Below, piece after piece: positions 1 to 5,327 of a stretch of DNA of 5,327 nt. Position numbers and translations under genes: made by a program. The stretch comes from Paraglaciecola arctica. Its GTDB lineage: Bacteria > Pseudomonadota > Gammaproteobacteria > Enterobacterales > Alteromonadaceae. The stretch lies in contig QIJM01000310.1 in the NCBI GenBank assembly GCA_003232445.1, forward strand, positions 1 through 5,327, written 5' to 3'. Position 1 is the stretch's first letter. Each line of letters starts with the position of its first letter. The notes beneath the pieces were generated by a model. That model was not told the origin of the DNA. It did not search any database and saw only the letters and a program-made list of their open reading frames with translations.

Positions 1-934
1 TCAGGTAATGCTGTTTATCAACCGTAGAGGTTATGCACCTGCCCTAGTGTGCCATCAGTGTGGTTTTGTTGAGCACTGTAAACGATGTGACAAACCGTTT
101 ACAGTGCACAAACAGCTGTATAAATTGCAGTGCCATCATTGTGGTAGTGCCAAGTCGATCCCTAAGAGTTGCCAACAATGCCAATCTAATGAGCTGACCT
201 CTATGGGTGTCGGCACAGAACAATTGGAACAAGGACTCGCTAGTTATTTTCCACAATACAGCAGTATTCGAATAGACAGTGATAGCGCTAGAGGCAAAAA
301 TAAGCTGGATAACATGCTCAGTAGCATCAACAATAACGAGCATCAAATCTTAATTGGCACACAAATTTTGTCTAAAGGTCACCACTTCCCAAATGTCACA
401 CTGGTGCTTATTCTTGATGTTGACGGAGCGCTGTTTAGTGCAGACTATCGTGCAGCAGAACATTTGGCTCAACTTATCACGCAACTCGCAGGGCGTGCAG
501 GGCGTGCAGAGAAACCCGGTGAAATGTGGCTACAAACGCACGATCCTGGTCATCCTTTGTTACAAGACTTAATCAATAACGGCTACGCACATTTTGCTCA
601 GTATGCTTTGTTAGAGAGACAACACGCCAATTTGCCGCCCTATACTTTTCAGGCATTGTTCAAAGCACAGGCATTAAGTGCCCGCGACGCTTTTGATTTT
701 TTACAACAAATTGCCCAACTATTTAGCGCTATTGGCAGTGTGGATTGCGTGGGCCCTATTCCTGCCTTGATGGAAAAACGTCAAGGCCAATATCGGATGC
801 AATTGTTATTACAAAGCCCGCAGCGCAGCACCTTACAAAAGGCCATTGGGCAACAGATTAAACAGATTGAAACGCTAAATTTGGCGAATAAGATCCGCTG
901 GTCGTTAGATATCGATCCACAGGATTTCAGTTGA
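1..934 (+). CDS. priA: Primosomal protein N' (PriA helicase), C-terminal part, 5' truncated
   Basis: PriA is a 3'-to-5' superfamily 2 DNA helicase that recognises stalled forks and starts primosome assembly to reload DnaB. The frame is open from the window edge (first full codon at 2), so the ATG at 8 is an internal Met. About 310 of a usual ~730 residues are present; the N-terminal DNA-binding region and Walker A/B motifs lie outside. Numbered from the first visible codon, eight paired cysteines (17/20, 26/29, 44/47, 57/60) form the two-zinc module inserted in the helicase. GTEQLEQ follows at about 71. Helicase motif V (IGTQILSKGHHFP) is near 118-130 and motif VI (AGRAGR) near 163-168. The rest is the PriA C-terminal domain, ending at a TGA. 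Both the zinc ligands and the helicase motifs are intact, so the gene looks functional. It is the first gene of the priA-ftsN-hslV-hslU order. Confidence 0.97.
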   Translation, partial: QVMLFINRRGYAPALVCHQCGFVEHCKRCDKPFTVHKQLYKLQCHHCGSAKSIPKSCQQCQSNELTSMGVGTEQLEQGLASYFPQYSSIRIDSDSARGKNKLDNMLSSINNNEHQILIGTQILSKGHHFPNVTLVLILDVDGALFSADYRAAEHLAQLITQLAGRAGRAEKPGEMWLQTHDPGHPLLQDLINNGYAHFAQYALLERQHANLPPYTFQALFKAQALSARDAFDFLQQIAQLFSAIGSVDCVGPIPALMEKRQGQYRMQLLLQSPQRSTLQKAIGQQIKQIETLNLANKIRWSLDIDPQDFS

Positions 935-961
935 ATACAACATTAATAATGAAAATTCTGA

Positions 962-989
962 TTGAGGATCCTGTGATCCGAGGTAGAAT
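962..989 (+). promoter_or_regulatory. Candidate sigma70-type promoter for ftsN
   Basis: The -35 candidate TTGAGG (962-967) and -10 candidate TAGAAT (984-989) are separated by 16 bp. They match the TTGACA/TATAAT consensus at 4/6 and 5/6 positions. A start near 996 would give a leader of about 30 nt before the ftsN ATG. The spacer contains an inverted repeat, GGATC-ctgt-GATCC (966-979), with two Dam-type GATC sites; this could be an operator or chance. The promoter is predicted from sequence only. Confidence 0.5.
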
Positions 990-1024
990 CATGCCCCTTA
1001 TTTCTAAGCAGTACTTTCTATAGC

Positions 1025-1564
1025 ATGGCGCACAAAGATTACGTGGCTCGTGGCCGCAGCAAAAAACAAGCTCCGCCTCCGTCCAAACCGTCACTACCTT
1101 GGTTGCGGATTGTCATCACCCTTACATTGGTAGCGGTATTTGTCTATTTTTTGTGGAGCATTAAGGGTACCGCGCCTGAAAACACGTCTGACGGTGAAGC
1201 GAGTGCTGAACAAGCTCAAAGCGAAGAAGATACATTGCCTGACATCCCCGAAGAAGAATGGGAATTCATTAAAAGTTTGCCAGAATACACAGTCGAAATT
1301 GAACAAAAAGAGCAAGACCAACCCACAGTACGCCGTCTAATGCAGTGCGGGTCATTTAGAAAGAATAGACAAGCTCAAGAGCTTAAAGCAAACATTGCCT
1401 TCCAAGGTTTAGAAGCACAAGTGAGATCAAGTAAAGGTTCGTCAGGACTGTGGTACCGAGTTATCCTTGGCCCTTATGACAGTAAACGTATAGCCGAAAA
1501 AGACCGCCACACATTGCAACGTGCAAAAATTAACGGCTGTAAGATTTGGAACTGGAATTTGTAA
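1025..1564 (+). CDS. ftsN: Compact cell division protein FtsN (SPOR domain)
   Basis: FtsN is a single-pass inner-membrane protein that triggers septal peptidoglycan synthesis by FtsWI through FtsQLB and FtsA. At 179 aa it is far shorter than E. coli FtsN (319 aa) but keeps every functional block. The cytoplasmic start MAHKDYVARG has Asp5, equivalent to the E. coli FtsA-contact residue. A transmembrane helix spans about 26-46. An acidic linker is followed by a short helix, LPDIPEEEWEFIKSLPEY (71-88), whose W79, F81 and L85 have the same spacing as W83, Y85 and L89 of the E. coli essential E domain. The SPOR domain (about 104-179) carries MQCGSFR, WYRVILGPY and NGCKIW. C108 and C172 correspond to the disulfide pair of E. 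coli FtsN. The long Q-rich linker is missing. No convincing Shine-Dalgarno precedes the ATG; the start is set by the conserved N-terminus. Position before hslV supports the name. A generic SPOR-protein label would be the cautious alternative. Confidence 0.88.
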   Translation: MAHKDYVARGRSKKQAPPPSKPSLPWLRIVITLTLVAVFVYFLWSIKGTAPENTSDGEASAEQAQSEEDTLPDIPEEEWEFIKSLPEYTVEIEQKEQDQPTVRRLMQCGSFRKNRQAQELKANIAFQGLEAQVRSSKGSSGLWYRVILGPYDSKRIAEKDRHTLQRAKINGCKIWNWNL

Positions 1565-1574
1565 TTACTGATAA

Positions 1575-1607
1575 TTTCAAGCGGCTAGGCTTTAAGGCGG
1601 CTTGAAA
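1575..1607 (+). terminator. Inverted repeat after ftsN, weak terminator candidate
   Basis: TTTCAAGC (1575-1582) pairs perfectly with GCTTGAAA (1600-1607). After a G-G mismatch, GCT/GGC can add three more pairs around a loop of about 9 nt. It begins 10 nt after the ftsN stop, as a terminator would, but no U-run follows on the + strand, so intrinsic termination would be inefficient. Its right arm is also the -35 element of the heat-shock promoter, so the repeat may instead be regulatory. Confidence 0.35.
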
Positions 1608-1628
1608 AAATGATAACGCTCCCCACAT
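1601..1628 (+). promoter_or_regulatory. Predicted sigma32 (RpoH) heat-shock promoter of hslVU
   Basis: CTTGAAA (1601-1607) and CCCCACAT (1621-1628) are separated by 13 bp. The RpoH consensus is roughly CTTGAAA, a spacer of about 11-16 bp, then CCCCATNT, so only one informative position differs. It lies upstream of hslV with a predicted start near 1635 and a leader of about 105 nt. E. coli hslVU is an established RpoH regulon member, so the sequence match and gene context agree. Confidence 0.83.
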
Positions 1629-1644
1629 CTAGTCCATCTGGCGT

Positions 1645-1666
1645 AGCTTTCTAAAAATTGAAAGCT
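1645..1666 (+). promoter_or_regulatory. Hairpin 1 in the predicted hslV leader
   Basis: AGCTTTC (1645-1651) and GAAAGCT (1660-1666) form a perfect 7-bp stem with an 8-nt AU-rich loop. GGC (1640-1642) and GCC (1671-1673) could extend it across an internal loop. It would be close to the 5' end of the heat-shock transcript. From memory, the E. coli hslVU leader also has an inverted repeat that affects expression or mRNA stability. A role here is inferred. Confidence 0.5.
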
Positions 1667-1686
1667 CATAGCCCACTTTTAGCCCT

Positions 1687-1717
1687 GACAACCTTTGTGT
1701 AAACTCATCTGGTTGTC
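1687..1717 (+). promoter_or_regulatory. Hairpin 2 in the predicted hslV leader
   Basis: GACAACC (1687-1693) and GGTTGTC (1711-1717) form a perfect 7-bp inverted repeat with a 17-nt loop. The stem ends 11 nt before the hslV Shine-Dalgarno, so it does not sequester it directly but could affect ribosome access or mRNA stability. No sequence match to a known riboswitch or thermosensor family is apparent. Confidence 0.45.
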
Positions 1718-1728
1718 CTTGGACACTG

Positions 1729-1733
1729 AAGGA
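1729..1733 (+). promoter_or_regulatory. Ribosome binding site fixing the hslV GTG start
   Basis: AAGGA lies 6 nt before the GTG at 1740, an ideal spacing. This favours the GTG over the in-frame TTG at 1695, which would add 15 unrelated residues and bury the catalytic threonine. Confidence 0.8.
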
Positions 1734-1739
1734 ATTTTC

Positions 1740-2264
1740 GTGACTACCATTGTATCTGTACGCCGCAATAATCAAGTAGTAATAGCCGGTGATGGTCAAG
1801 TTTCACTTGGCAATACGGTAATGAAAGGCAACGCCAAAAAAGTCCGTCGCCTATACAACAACAAAGTGCTAGCTGGATTTGCTGGCAGTACAGCTGATGC
1901 GTTTACCTTGTTTGAACGTTTTGAATCTAAGCTTGAAGTCCATCAAGGCAACCTAACCCGCGCAGCCGTTGAACTAGCCAAAGACTGGCGCACCGATCGT
2001 ATGTTACGCAAGCTTGAAGCTTTACTGGCGGTCGCAGATGAAACAGCATCATTTATCATTACCGGCAACGGTGACGTAGTGCAGCCAGAAAATGACCTAA
2101 TTGCCATAGGCTCTGGTGGTAACTTTGCGCAATCAGCCGCTATGGCTTTGCTGGAAAATACCGAATTATCAGCCCAAGGAATTGCCGAGAAAAGCTTAAC
2201 TATAGCAGGCAATATTTGCGTATTTACTAACCATAGCCAGACTATTGAGACTATTGATTATTAA
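1740..2264 (+). CDS. hslV: ATP-dependent protease subunit HslV (ClpQ)
   Basis: HslV is the proteasome-like threonine peptidase of the cytoplasmic HslVU complex, a dodecamer capped by HslU hexamers that degrades misfolded and regulatory proteins. The product has 174 aa, against 176 in E. coli, and is nearly collinear with it. GTG is chosen as start because it gives MTTIVSVRR: removal of fMet exposes the nucleophilic Thr1. In mature numbering, D17 (in AGDGQ), K33 (in NAKKVRR) and S124 (in IGSGG) fall exactly on the expected active-site positions. ELAKDWRTDRMLRKLEALL and ITGNGDVVQPENDLIAIG are family signatures. It lies downstream of a predicted sigma32 promoter and a structured leader, and 82 bp before hslU. 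That gap is longer than the few bases seen in E. coli, but the two genes are still very likely cotranscribed. Confidence 0.98.
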   Translation: MTTIVSVRRNNQVVIAGDGQVSLGNTVMKGNAKKVRRLYNNKVLAGFAGSTADAFTLFERFESKLEVHQGNLTRAAVELAKDWRTDRMLRKLEALLAVADETASFIITGNGDVVQPENDLIAIGSGGNFAQSAAMALLENTELSAQGIAEKSLTIAGNICVFTNHSQTIETIDY

Positions 2265-2289
2265 ACACCTAGGCTAAATACATTTTCCT

Positions 2290-2319
2290 GACTGGCATTG
2301 TGTTTATTTTTTGCCGGTC
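2290..2319 (+). promoter_or_regulatory. Hairpin in the hslV-hslU gap
   Basis: GACTGGCA (2290-2297) and TGCCGGTC (2312-2319) form an 8-bp stem with one G-U pair and a 14-nt U-rich loop. The U-run lies in the loop rather than after the stem, so it is not a typical terminator. It ends 15 nt before the AAGG of hslU and could stabilise processed mRNA or tune the HslV:HslU ratio. The function is inferred. Confidence 0.4.
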
Positions 2320-2346
2320 GATTACCCAGATTAAAAGGTTTTATTT

Positions 2347-3678
2347 ATGTCAGAAATGACCCCAAGAGAAATCGTCCACGAATTGGACAGTCATATTATC
2401 GGTCAACAAGATGCTAAAAGGGCTGTCTCTATTGCACTACGTAATCGCTGGCGCAGAATGCAGCTTGAACCTGAACTACGTCAAGAGGTCACGCCCAAAA
2501 ACATTCTAATGATTGGCCCAACTGGTGTGGGTAAAACTGAAATTGCCAGACGTTTAGCTAGATTAGCCAATGCCCCTTTTATTAAAGTGGAAGCCACTAA
2601 ATTCACTGAAGTGGGTTATGTGGGTAAAGAAGTAGAAACCATTATCCGCGACTTGGCTGACATCGCAATGAAAATGACCAAAGAACAAGCCACAGGAAAA
2701 GTAAAATTCCGTGCCGAAGAAGCAGCTGAAGAGCGCATTTTAGACGCCTTATTACCTCCTCCTGAAAATGCTTTTGGTGAAAAGGAAGCGCCTCAAGACA
2801 AAGGCACTAGGCAAGTTTTCCGTAAAAAACTCCGCGAAGGTCAACTAGACGATAAAGAAATCGAACTAGACGTGGCCGCCCCTCAAGTGGGCGTAGAAAT
2901 TATGGCCCCTCCCGGCATGGAAGAAATGACCAATCAACTGCAAGGCATGTTTCAAAACTTGTCTGGTAGTCAAAAGAAAAAGAAGAAGCTAAAAGTTAAA
3001 GAAGCTTTTAAGTTATTGATAGAAGAAGAAGCCGGAAAATTGGTTAATCATGAGGACTTAAAACAAAGCGCCATCGATTCCCTCGAACAAAATGGCATAG
3101 TATTTCTTGATGAAATTGACAAAATTTGTAAGCGCGAAGGCTCAACCAGCGGCGGAGACGTATCCCGTGAAGGCGTGCAACGTGACTTATTGCCTTTAGT
3201 TGAAGGCTCAACCGTGTCAACCAAACATGGCACAGTGAAAACAGATCATATATTGTTTATCGCCTCAGGCGCATTTCAAATGTGCAAACCTTCAGATCTA
3301 ATCCCAGAGCTACAAGGCCGTTTGCCAATCCGGGTTGAGCTGGCCGCGCTGACTGCTCACGATTTCGTGCGTATTCTGACTGAGCCAAACGCATCGCTTA
3401 CCGAGCAATATATTGCTTTGCTCAAAACTGAAGGTGTAGATATATCCTTTACTGAAGAAGGCATAGAACGTATTGCTCACGCTGCATGGCAAGTAAATGA
3501 ACGTACCGAAAACATCGGTGCCAGACGTTTGCATACGGTTATGGAGAAACTGATGGAAGATATATCTTACGATGCCTCTGAAAAAAGTGGCGAATCGTTA
3601 ATAGTCGATGCCAAATACGTCAACGACCATTTAGAAAAGTTGGTAGACAACGAAGACTTAAGTCGCTTTATTCTTTAA
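2347..3678 (+). CDS. hslU: ATP-dependent protease ATPase subunit HslU (ClpY)
   Basis: HslU is the AAA+ unfoldase that recognises substrates and threads them into HslV. The product is 443 aa, identical in length to E. coli HslU and very similar throughout. Visible motifs are Walker A GPTGVGKT (57-64, K63), the pore loop GYVG (90-93), the substrate-gripping I domain (about 110-240), Walker B VFLDEID (252-258), sensor 1 around LFIASG (303-308), the arginine finger R325 in ELQGRLP, and sensor 2 R393 in GARRLHT. The C-terminal EDLSRFIL is the tail that docks between HslV subunits and activates them. The I domain contains a run of five lysines (210-214). The ATG has AAGG (2335-2338) 8 nt upstream and matches the conserved MSEMTPREIV start. 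It is probably transcribed with hslV from the heat-shock promoter. All catalytic elements are intact. Confidence 0.98.
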   Translation: MSEMTPREIVHELDSHIIGQQDAKRAVSIALRNRWRRMQLEPELRQEVTPKNILMIGPTGVGKTEIARRLARLANAPFIKVEATKFTEVGYVGKEVETIIRDLADIAMKMTKEQATGKVKFRAEEAAEERILDALLPPPENAFGEKEAPQDKGTRQVFRKKLREGQLDDKEIELDVAAPQVGVEIMAPPGMEEMTNQLQGMFQNLSGSQKKKKKLKVKEAFKLLIEEEAGKLVNHEDLKQSAIDSLEQNGIVFLDEIDKICKREGSTSGGDVSREGVQRDLLPLVEGSTVSTKHGTVKTDHILFIASGAFQMCKPSDLIPELQGRLPIRVELAALTAHDFVRILTEPNASLTEQYIALLKTEGVDISFTEEGIERIAHAAWQVNERTENIGARRLHTVMEKLMEDISYDASEKSGESLIVDAKYVNDHLEKLVDNEDLSRFIL

Positions 3679-3882
3679 TGATGAGCCATTGGAAGTTAGT
3701 AGCGCCCATACGGATCTGTGCCGGAGGCCTGATTTATGCAGAGTGAAATCTAATTAAATTAGGGCTTTACTGTCAACAACAACTGATAACTGATCCACAA
3801 GATCAATTAAAGAGTAAGCCATCCGCTGATAAGCGACTAACTTGAGTTAAGTACTTACTGATAATTTTAATCCAGCCTTGGC
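3679..3882. other. Intergenic region between convergent hslU and msrQ
   Basis: No confident gene lies in these 204 bp. There are several small palindromes: CTAATT-a-AATTAG (3750-3762), TGATC-cacaa-GATCA (3791-3805), CGCT-GATA-AGCG (3824-3835) and TAAC-TTGA-GTTA (3838-3849). TAAGCC (3815-3820) could pair with GGCTTA (3880-3885) to enclose the last two, followed by a T-rich stretch (3886-3896) inside the msrQ 3' end. AACTGAT is repeated in tandem at 3781-3794, and CTGATAA occurs at 3783, 3826 and 3858. No strong hairpin plus U-run terminator is seen for either gene. A 22-codon ORF overlaps the hslU stop and is discussed as a finding. Confidence 0.6.
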
Positions 3883-4578
3883 TTATTGATTTTTTCGAAA
3901 TGCTATCATGCCATTGTCAGCCATGTTTTGTAGAGCAGGGAGATAACGTACAGCCAGTCGATGTAAGGACAAAGTAATCAGCAAAAACAAGTAAACCCAG
4001 AGATACCATTGCATAAATTTTGCTTCAAGTATCAGATGACCTAAAAGTATAGGCACAACCCAGTACACTAATTTATGGATCCTTCGCCAATTCTTTTTTA
4101 ATTTTTTTTGCATGGCATCAGGGGACGTGAGAGCTAAAAGCAGCAACAGCAACCAGCCAACCAAGCCTAAAGAAATGAAAACCCTCTCGGTAATTTCAAA
4201 ATAAAGTTCACCCCAATCAAAACCAAGTTCGTAGTACAAATAAATATATAAATGCATGCTGGCATAATAAAAACAACATAGACCCAATAAACGACGATTG
4301 TAGACAAGAAAATTCCAATCCGCTAAGCGTTTACCAAAGGTCCATTTCCTGAAACTGGCCCAAAAACGCAACCATCTCCGCAAAGGAGTAATAGCAAAAG
4401 ACAACATAAAAAATACCATCGCCCAATGCCCCGTTTGTTGGGTCAAAAATTCAAAAGGGTTGGCTGTCATGTCATCTCTGACCAAACTAATAACAATATA
4501 AGCACTGGGGCCAAGGCTAAATAGCCATAGTAGCTTATTGAGCACTTTACGATGTGTGTTGAGTGTGAGTACCAACAA
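3883..4578 (-). CDS. msrQ: Heme-binding membrane subunit MsrQ of the MsrPQ system
   Basis: MsrQ (YedZ) is an inner-membrane b-type cytochrome that passes electrons from the respiratory chain or flavin reductase to periplasmic MsrP. The product is 231 aa, slightly longer than E. coli MsrQ (211). Hydrophobic helices lie near 15-33, 50-65, 97-116, 133-150, 169-187 and 190-207. Three histidines expected as heme ligands are present: H109 (SMHLYIY), H168 (RRIHKLVY) and H181 (LLGHLILEAKF). NPFEFLTQQTG (40-50) and LALTSPDAMQKKLKKNWRRIH are family signatures. The start is uncertain. The frame has no early ATG, so a TTG at 4578, 2 nt after the msrP stop, is the best candidate; TTG at 4575 or GTG at 4545 are alternatives. 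No clear Shine-Dalgarno is visible, which suggests translational coupling to msrP. The two genes form an operon, as in E. coli. Confidence 0.93.
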   Translation of the reverse strand: MLVLTLNTHRKVLNKLLWLFSLGPSAYIVISLVRDDMTANPFEFLTQQTGHWAMVFFMLSFAITPLRRWLRFWASFRKWTFGKRLADWNFLVYNRRLLGLCCFYYASMHLYIYLYYELGFDWGELYFEITERVFISLGLVGWLLLLLLALTSPDAMQKKLKKNWRRIHKLVYWVVPILLGHLILEAKFMQWYLWVYLFLLITLSLHRLAVRYLPALQNMADNGMIAFRKNQ

Positions 4579-4580
4579 AG

Positions 4581-5327
4581 CTAAATCAATTCATTTAATA
4601 CATCAGATTCATACAGGCTGGTTAACTCAGCCGCATAACCATTGAGTAATTGGGTCTTTATTTTTTTGACTTCCCCCAACCTAACTTCTCGACGTTGACT
4701 CCATCTTGGGTGAGCAACATTAGGGTTAACGTTCCCATAAAAACCGTATTCACTGGGCACTTGTTGTTGCCAAGAAGATACAGGTTGCTGATCGGTCAAG
4801 GTGATTTGGGTGATAGCTTTGATACTTTTATAGCCGTACTTCCATGGAACAACCAAACGCAGCGGCGCGCCATTTTGGTTAGGCAGTGGTTTATTATACA
4901 TACCGGTTGCTATTATAGTCAGTGGGTGGAGCGCTTCATCTAATCTCAAGCCTTCAACGTAAGGCCATGGGAGACTTTGCTTTCGCTGACCAATCATAAT
5001 TTTGGGATCGTAGTGTCCAGTAAACTTAACAAACTTTGCGCTTTCTAAAGGTTTAACCTTTGACAATAGCTCTCTTAATTCCAGTCCTTGCCAGGGAATA
5101 ACTGCAGACCAACCTTCCACACACCGCAAACGGTATACCCTGTTAACCCGATTGAATGCGCTCAAATCTTGCATGTTTAGTGTAATCGGTGTTTCCACTA
5201 ACCCATTTATTTCTAATTGCCAATTAGAGGTATCAAGAGCCTGACTCAAATGTTTAACCATACGTTTATTGGTCGTAAATTCGTAGTAATTATTATAACT
5301 CGTCGCTAACTTTTCGGCAGTAATTTG
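4581..5327 (-). CDS. msrP: Protein-methionine-sulfoxide reductase catalytic subunit MsrP, 5' truncated by window end
   Basis: MsrP (YedY) is a periplasmic molybdopterin enzyme that reduces methionine sulfoxide in envelope proteins damaged by hypochlorous acid and other oxidants, using electrons from MsrQ. The frame stays open from the ATG at 5261 to the window edge, and the extra residues contain YNNYYEF (visible residues 11-17), equivalent to YNNFYEF of the E. coli cofactor site. The true start is therefore outside, with roughly 75 residues missing, including the expected Tat signal peptide. In the 248 visible residues, Cys69 in RLRCVEGW is the molybdenum-ligand cysteine. YPYVEGLRLDEA-like and NGAPLRLVVPWKYGYK (about 152-167) segments form the sulfite-oxidase-fold core, followed by YGFYGNVNP and HPRWSQ. 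The C-terminus ends at TAG immediately before msrQ. Nothing in the visible part suggests inactivation. Confidence 0.96.
   Translation of the reverse strand, partial: QITAEKLATSYNNYYEFTTNKRMVKHLSQALDTSNWQLEINGLVETPITLNMQDLSAFNRVNRVYRLRCVEGWSAVIPWQGLELRELLSKVKPLESAKFVKFTGHYDPKIMIGQRKQSLPWPYVEGLRLDEALHPLTIIATGMYNKPLPNQNGAPLRLVVPWKYGYKSIKAITQITLTDQQPVSSWQQQVPSEYGFYGNVNPNVAHPRWSQRREVRLGEVKKIKTQLLNGYAAELTSLYESDVLNELI

Noticed and set aside
8..10. ATG at 8 as a priA start
   Set aside because: The frame is open at the window edge, and the visible protein begins in the middle of the helicase, just before the zinc-binding cysteines.
1695..1739. Longer HslV starting at the in-frame TTG at 1695
   Set aside because: It would add 15 residues with no family similarity and block exposure of the catalytic Thr1; the GTG at 1740 has a good Shine-Dalgarno and gives the conserved N-terminus.
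2986..3000. A-rich run in hslU encoding five lysines as a programmed frameshift site
   Set aside because: No slippery heptamer with a downstream structure is evident, and the frame continues with conserved HslU sequence on both sides.
3874..3883. AGCC-TT-GGCT as a terminator hairpin between hslU and msrQ
   Set aside because: The loop would be only 2 nt, and on the msrQ strand no U-run follows; at most it is part of a larger weak structure.
4650..4943. 97-codon + strand ORF opposite msrP
   Set aside because: It is antisense to a clearly conserved coding sequence and shows no recognisable protein features.
4581..5261. MsrP as a complete gene starting at the ATG at 5261
   Set aside because: The frame continues upstream to the window edge and encodes the conserved YNNYYEF motif, so this Met is internal and the gene is truncated by the window.

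Overview
This window looks like an ordinary chromosomal housekeeping segment of a marine-type gammaproteobacterium, most likely in the Alteromonadales (Alteromonas/Glaciecola/Paraglaciecola-like). That placement is inferred from close protein similarity to Escherichia coli homologues recalled from memory, moderate-to-low GC content, and a short FtsN of the Alteromonadales kind. No database search was possible.

Layout, left to right on the + strand: the C-terminal part of priA (replication restart helicase; its start lies before the window); a 90-bp gap with a sigma70-like promoter; a compact ftsN (divisome activator with a SPOR domain); a 175-bp regulatory region; then hslV and hslU, the two subunits of the HslVU (ClpQY) protease. 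The order priA-ftsN-hslV-hslU matches the E. coli neighbourhood, except that nothing like E. coli cytR lies between priA and ftsN. This synteny supports calling the small SPOR protein FtsN. On the - strand, converging on hslU, are msrP (truncated by the window end) and msrQ. These form the periplasmic methionine-sulfoxide reductase pair, with msrQ starting 2 nt after the msrP stop.

The most informative non-coding stretch is 1565-1739. It holds a near-consensus heat-shock (sigma32) promoter, CTTGAAA-N13-CCCCACAT. An inverted repeat overlaps its -35 element, and two further hairpins lie in the predicted hslV leader ahead of a good Shine-Dalgarno sequence and a GTG start. This fits the known sigma32 control of hslVU in E. 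coli. The 204-bp region between the convergent hslU and msrQ genes has no confident gene and no clear terminator, only small palindromes and a recurring CTGATAA word.

I found no mobile element, CRISPR array, tRNA/rRNA or candidate novel defence or metabolic system. The points most worth a second look are the minimal FtsN architecture and the structured heat-shock leader of hslVU.
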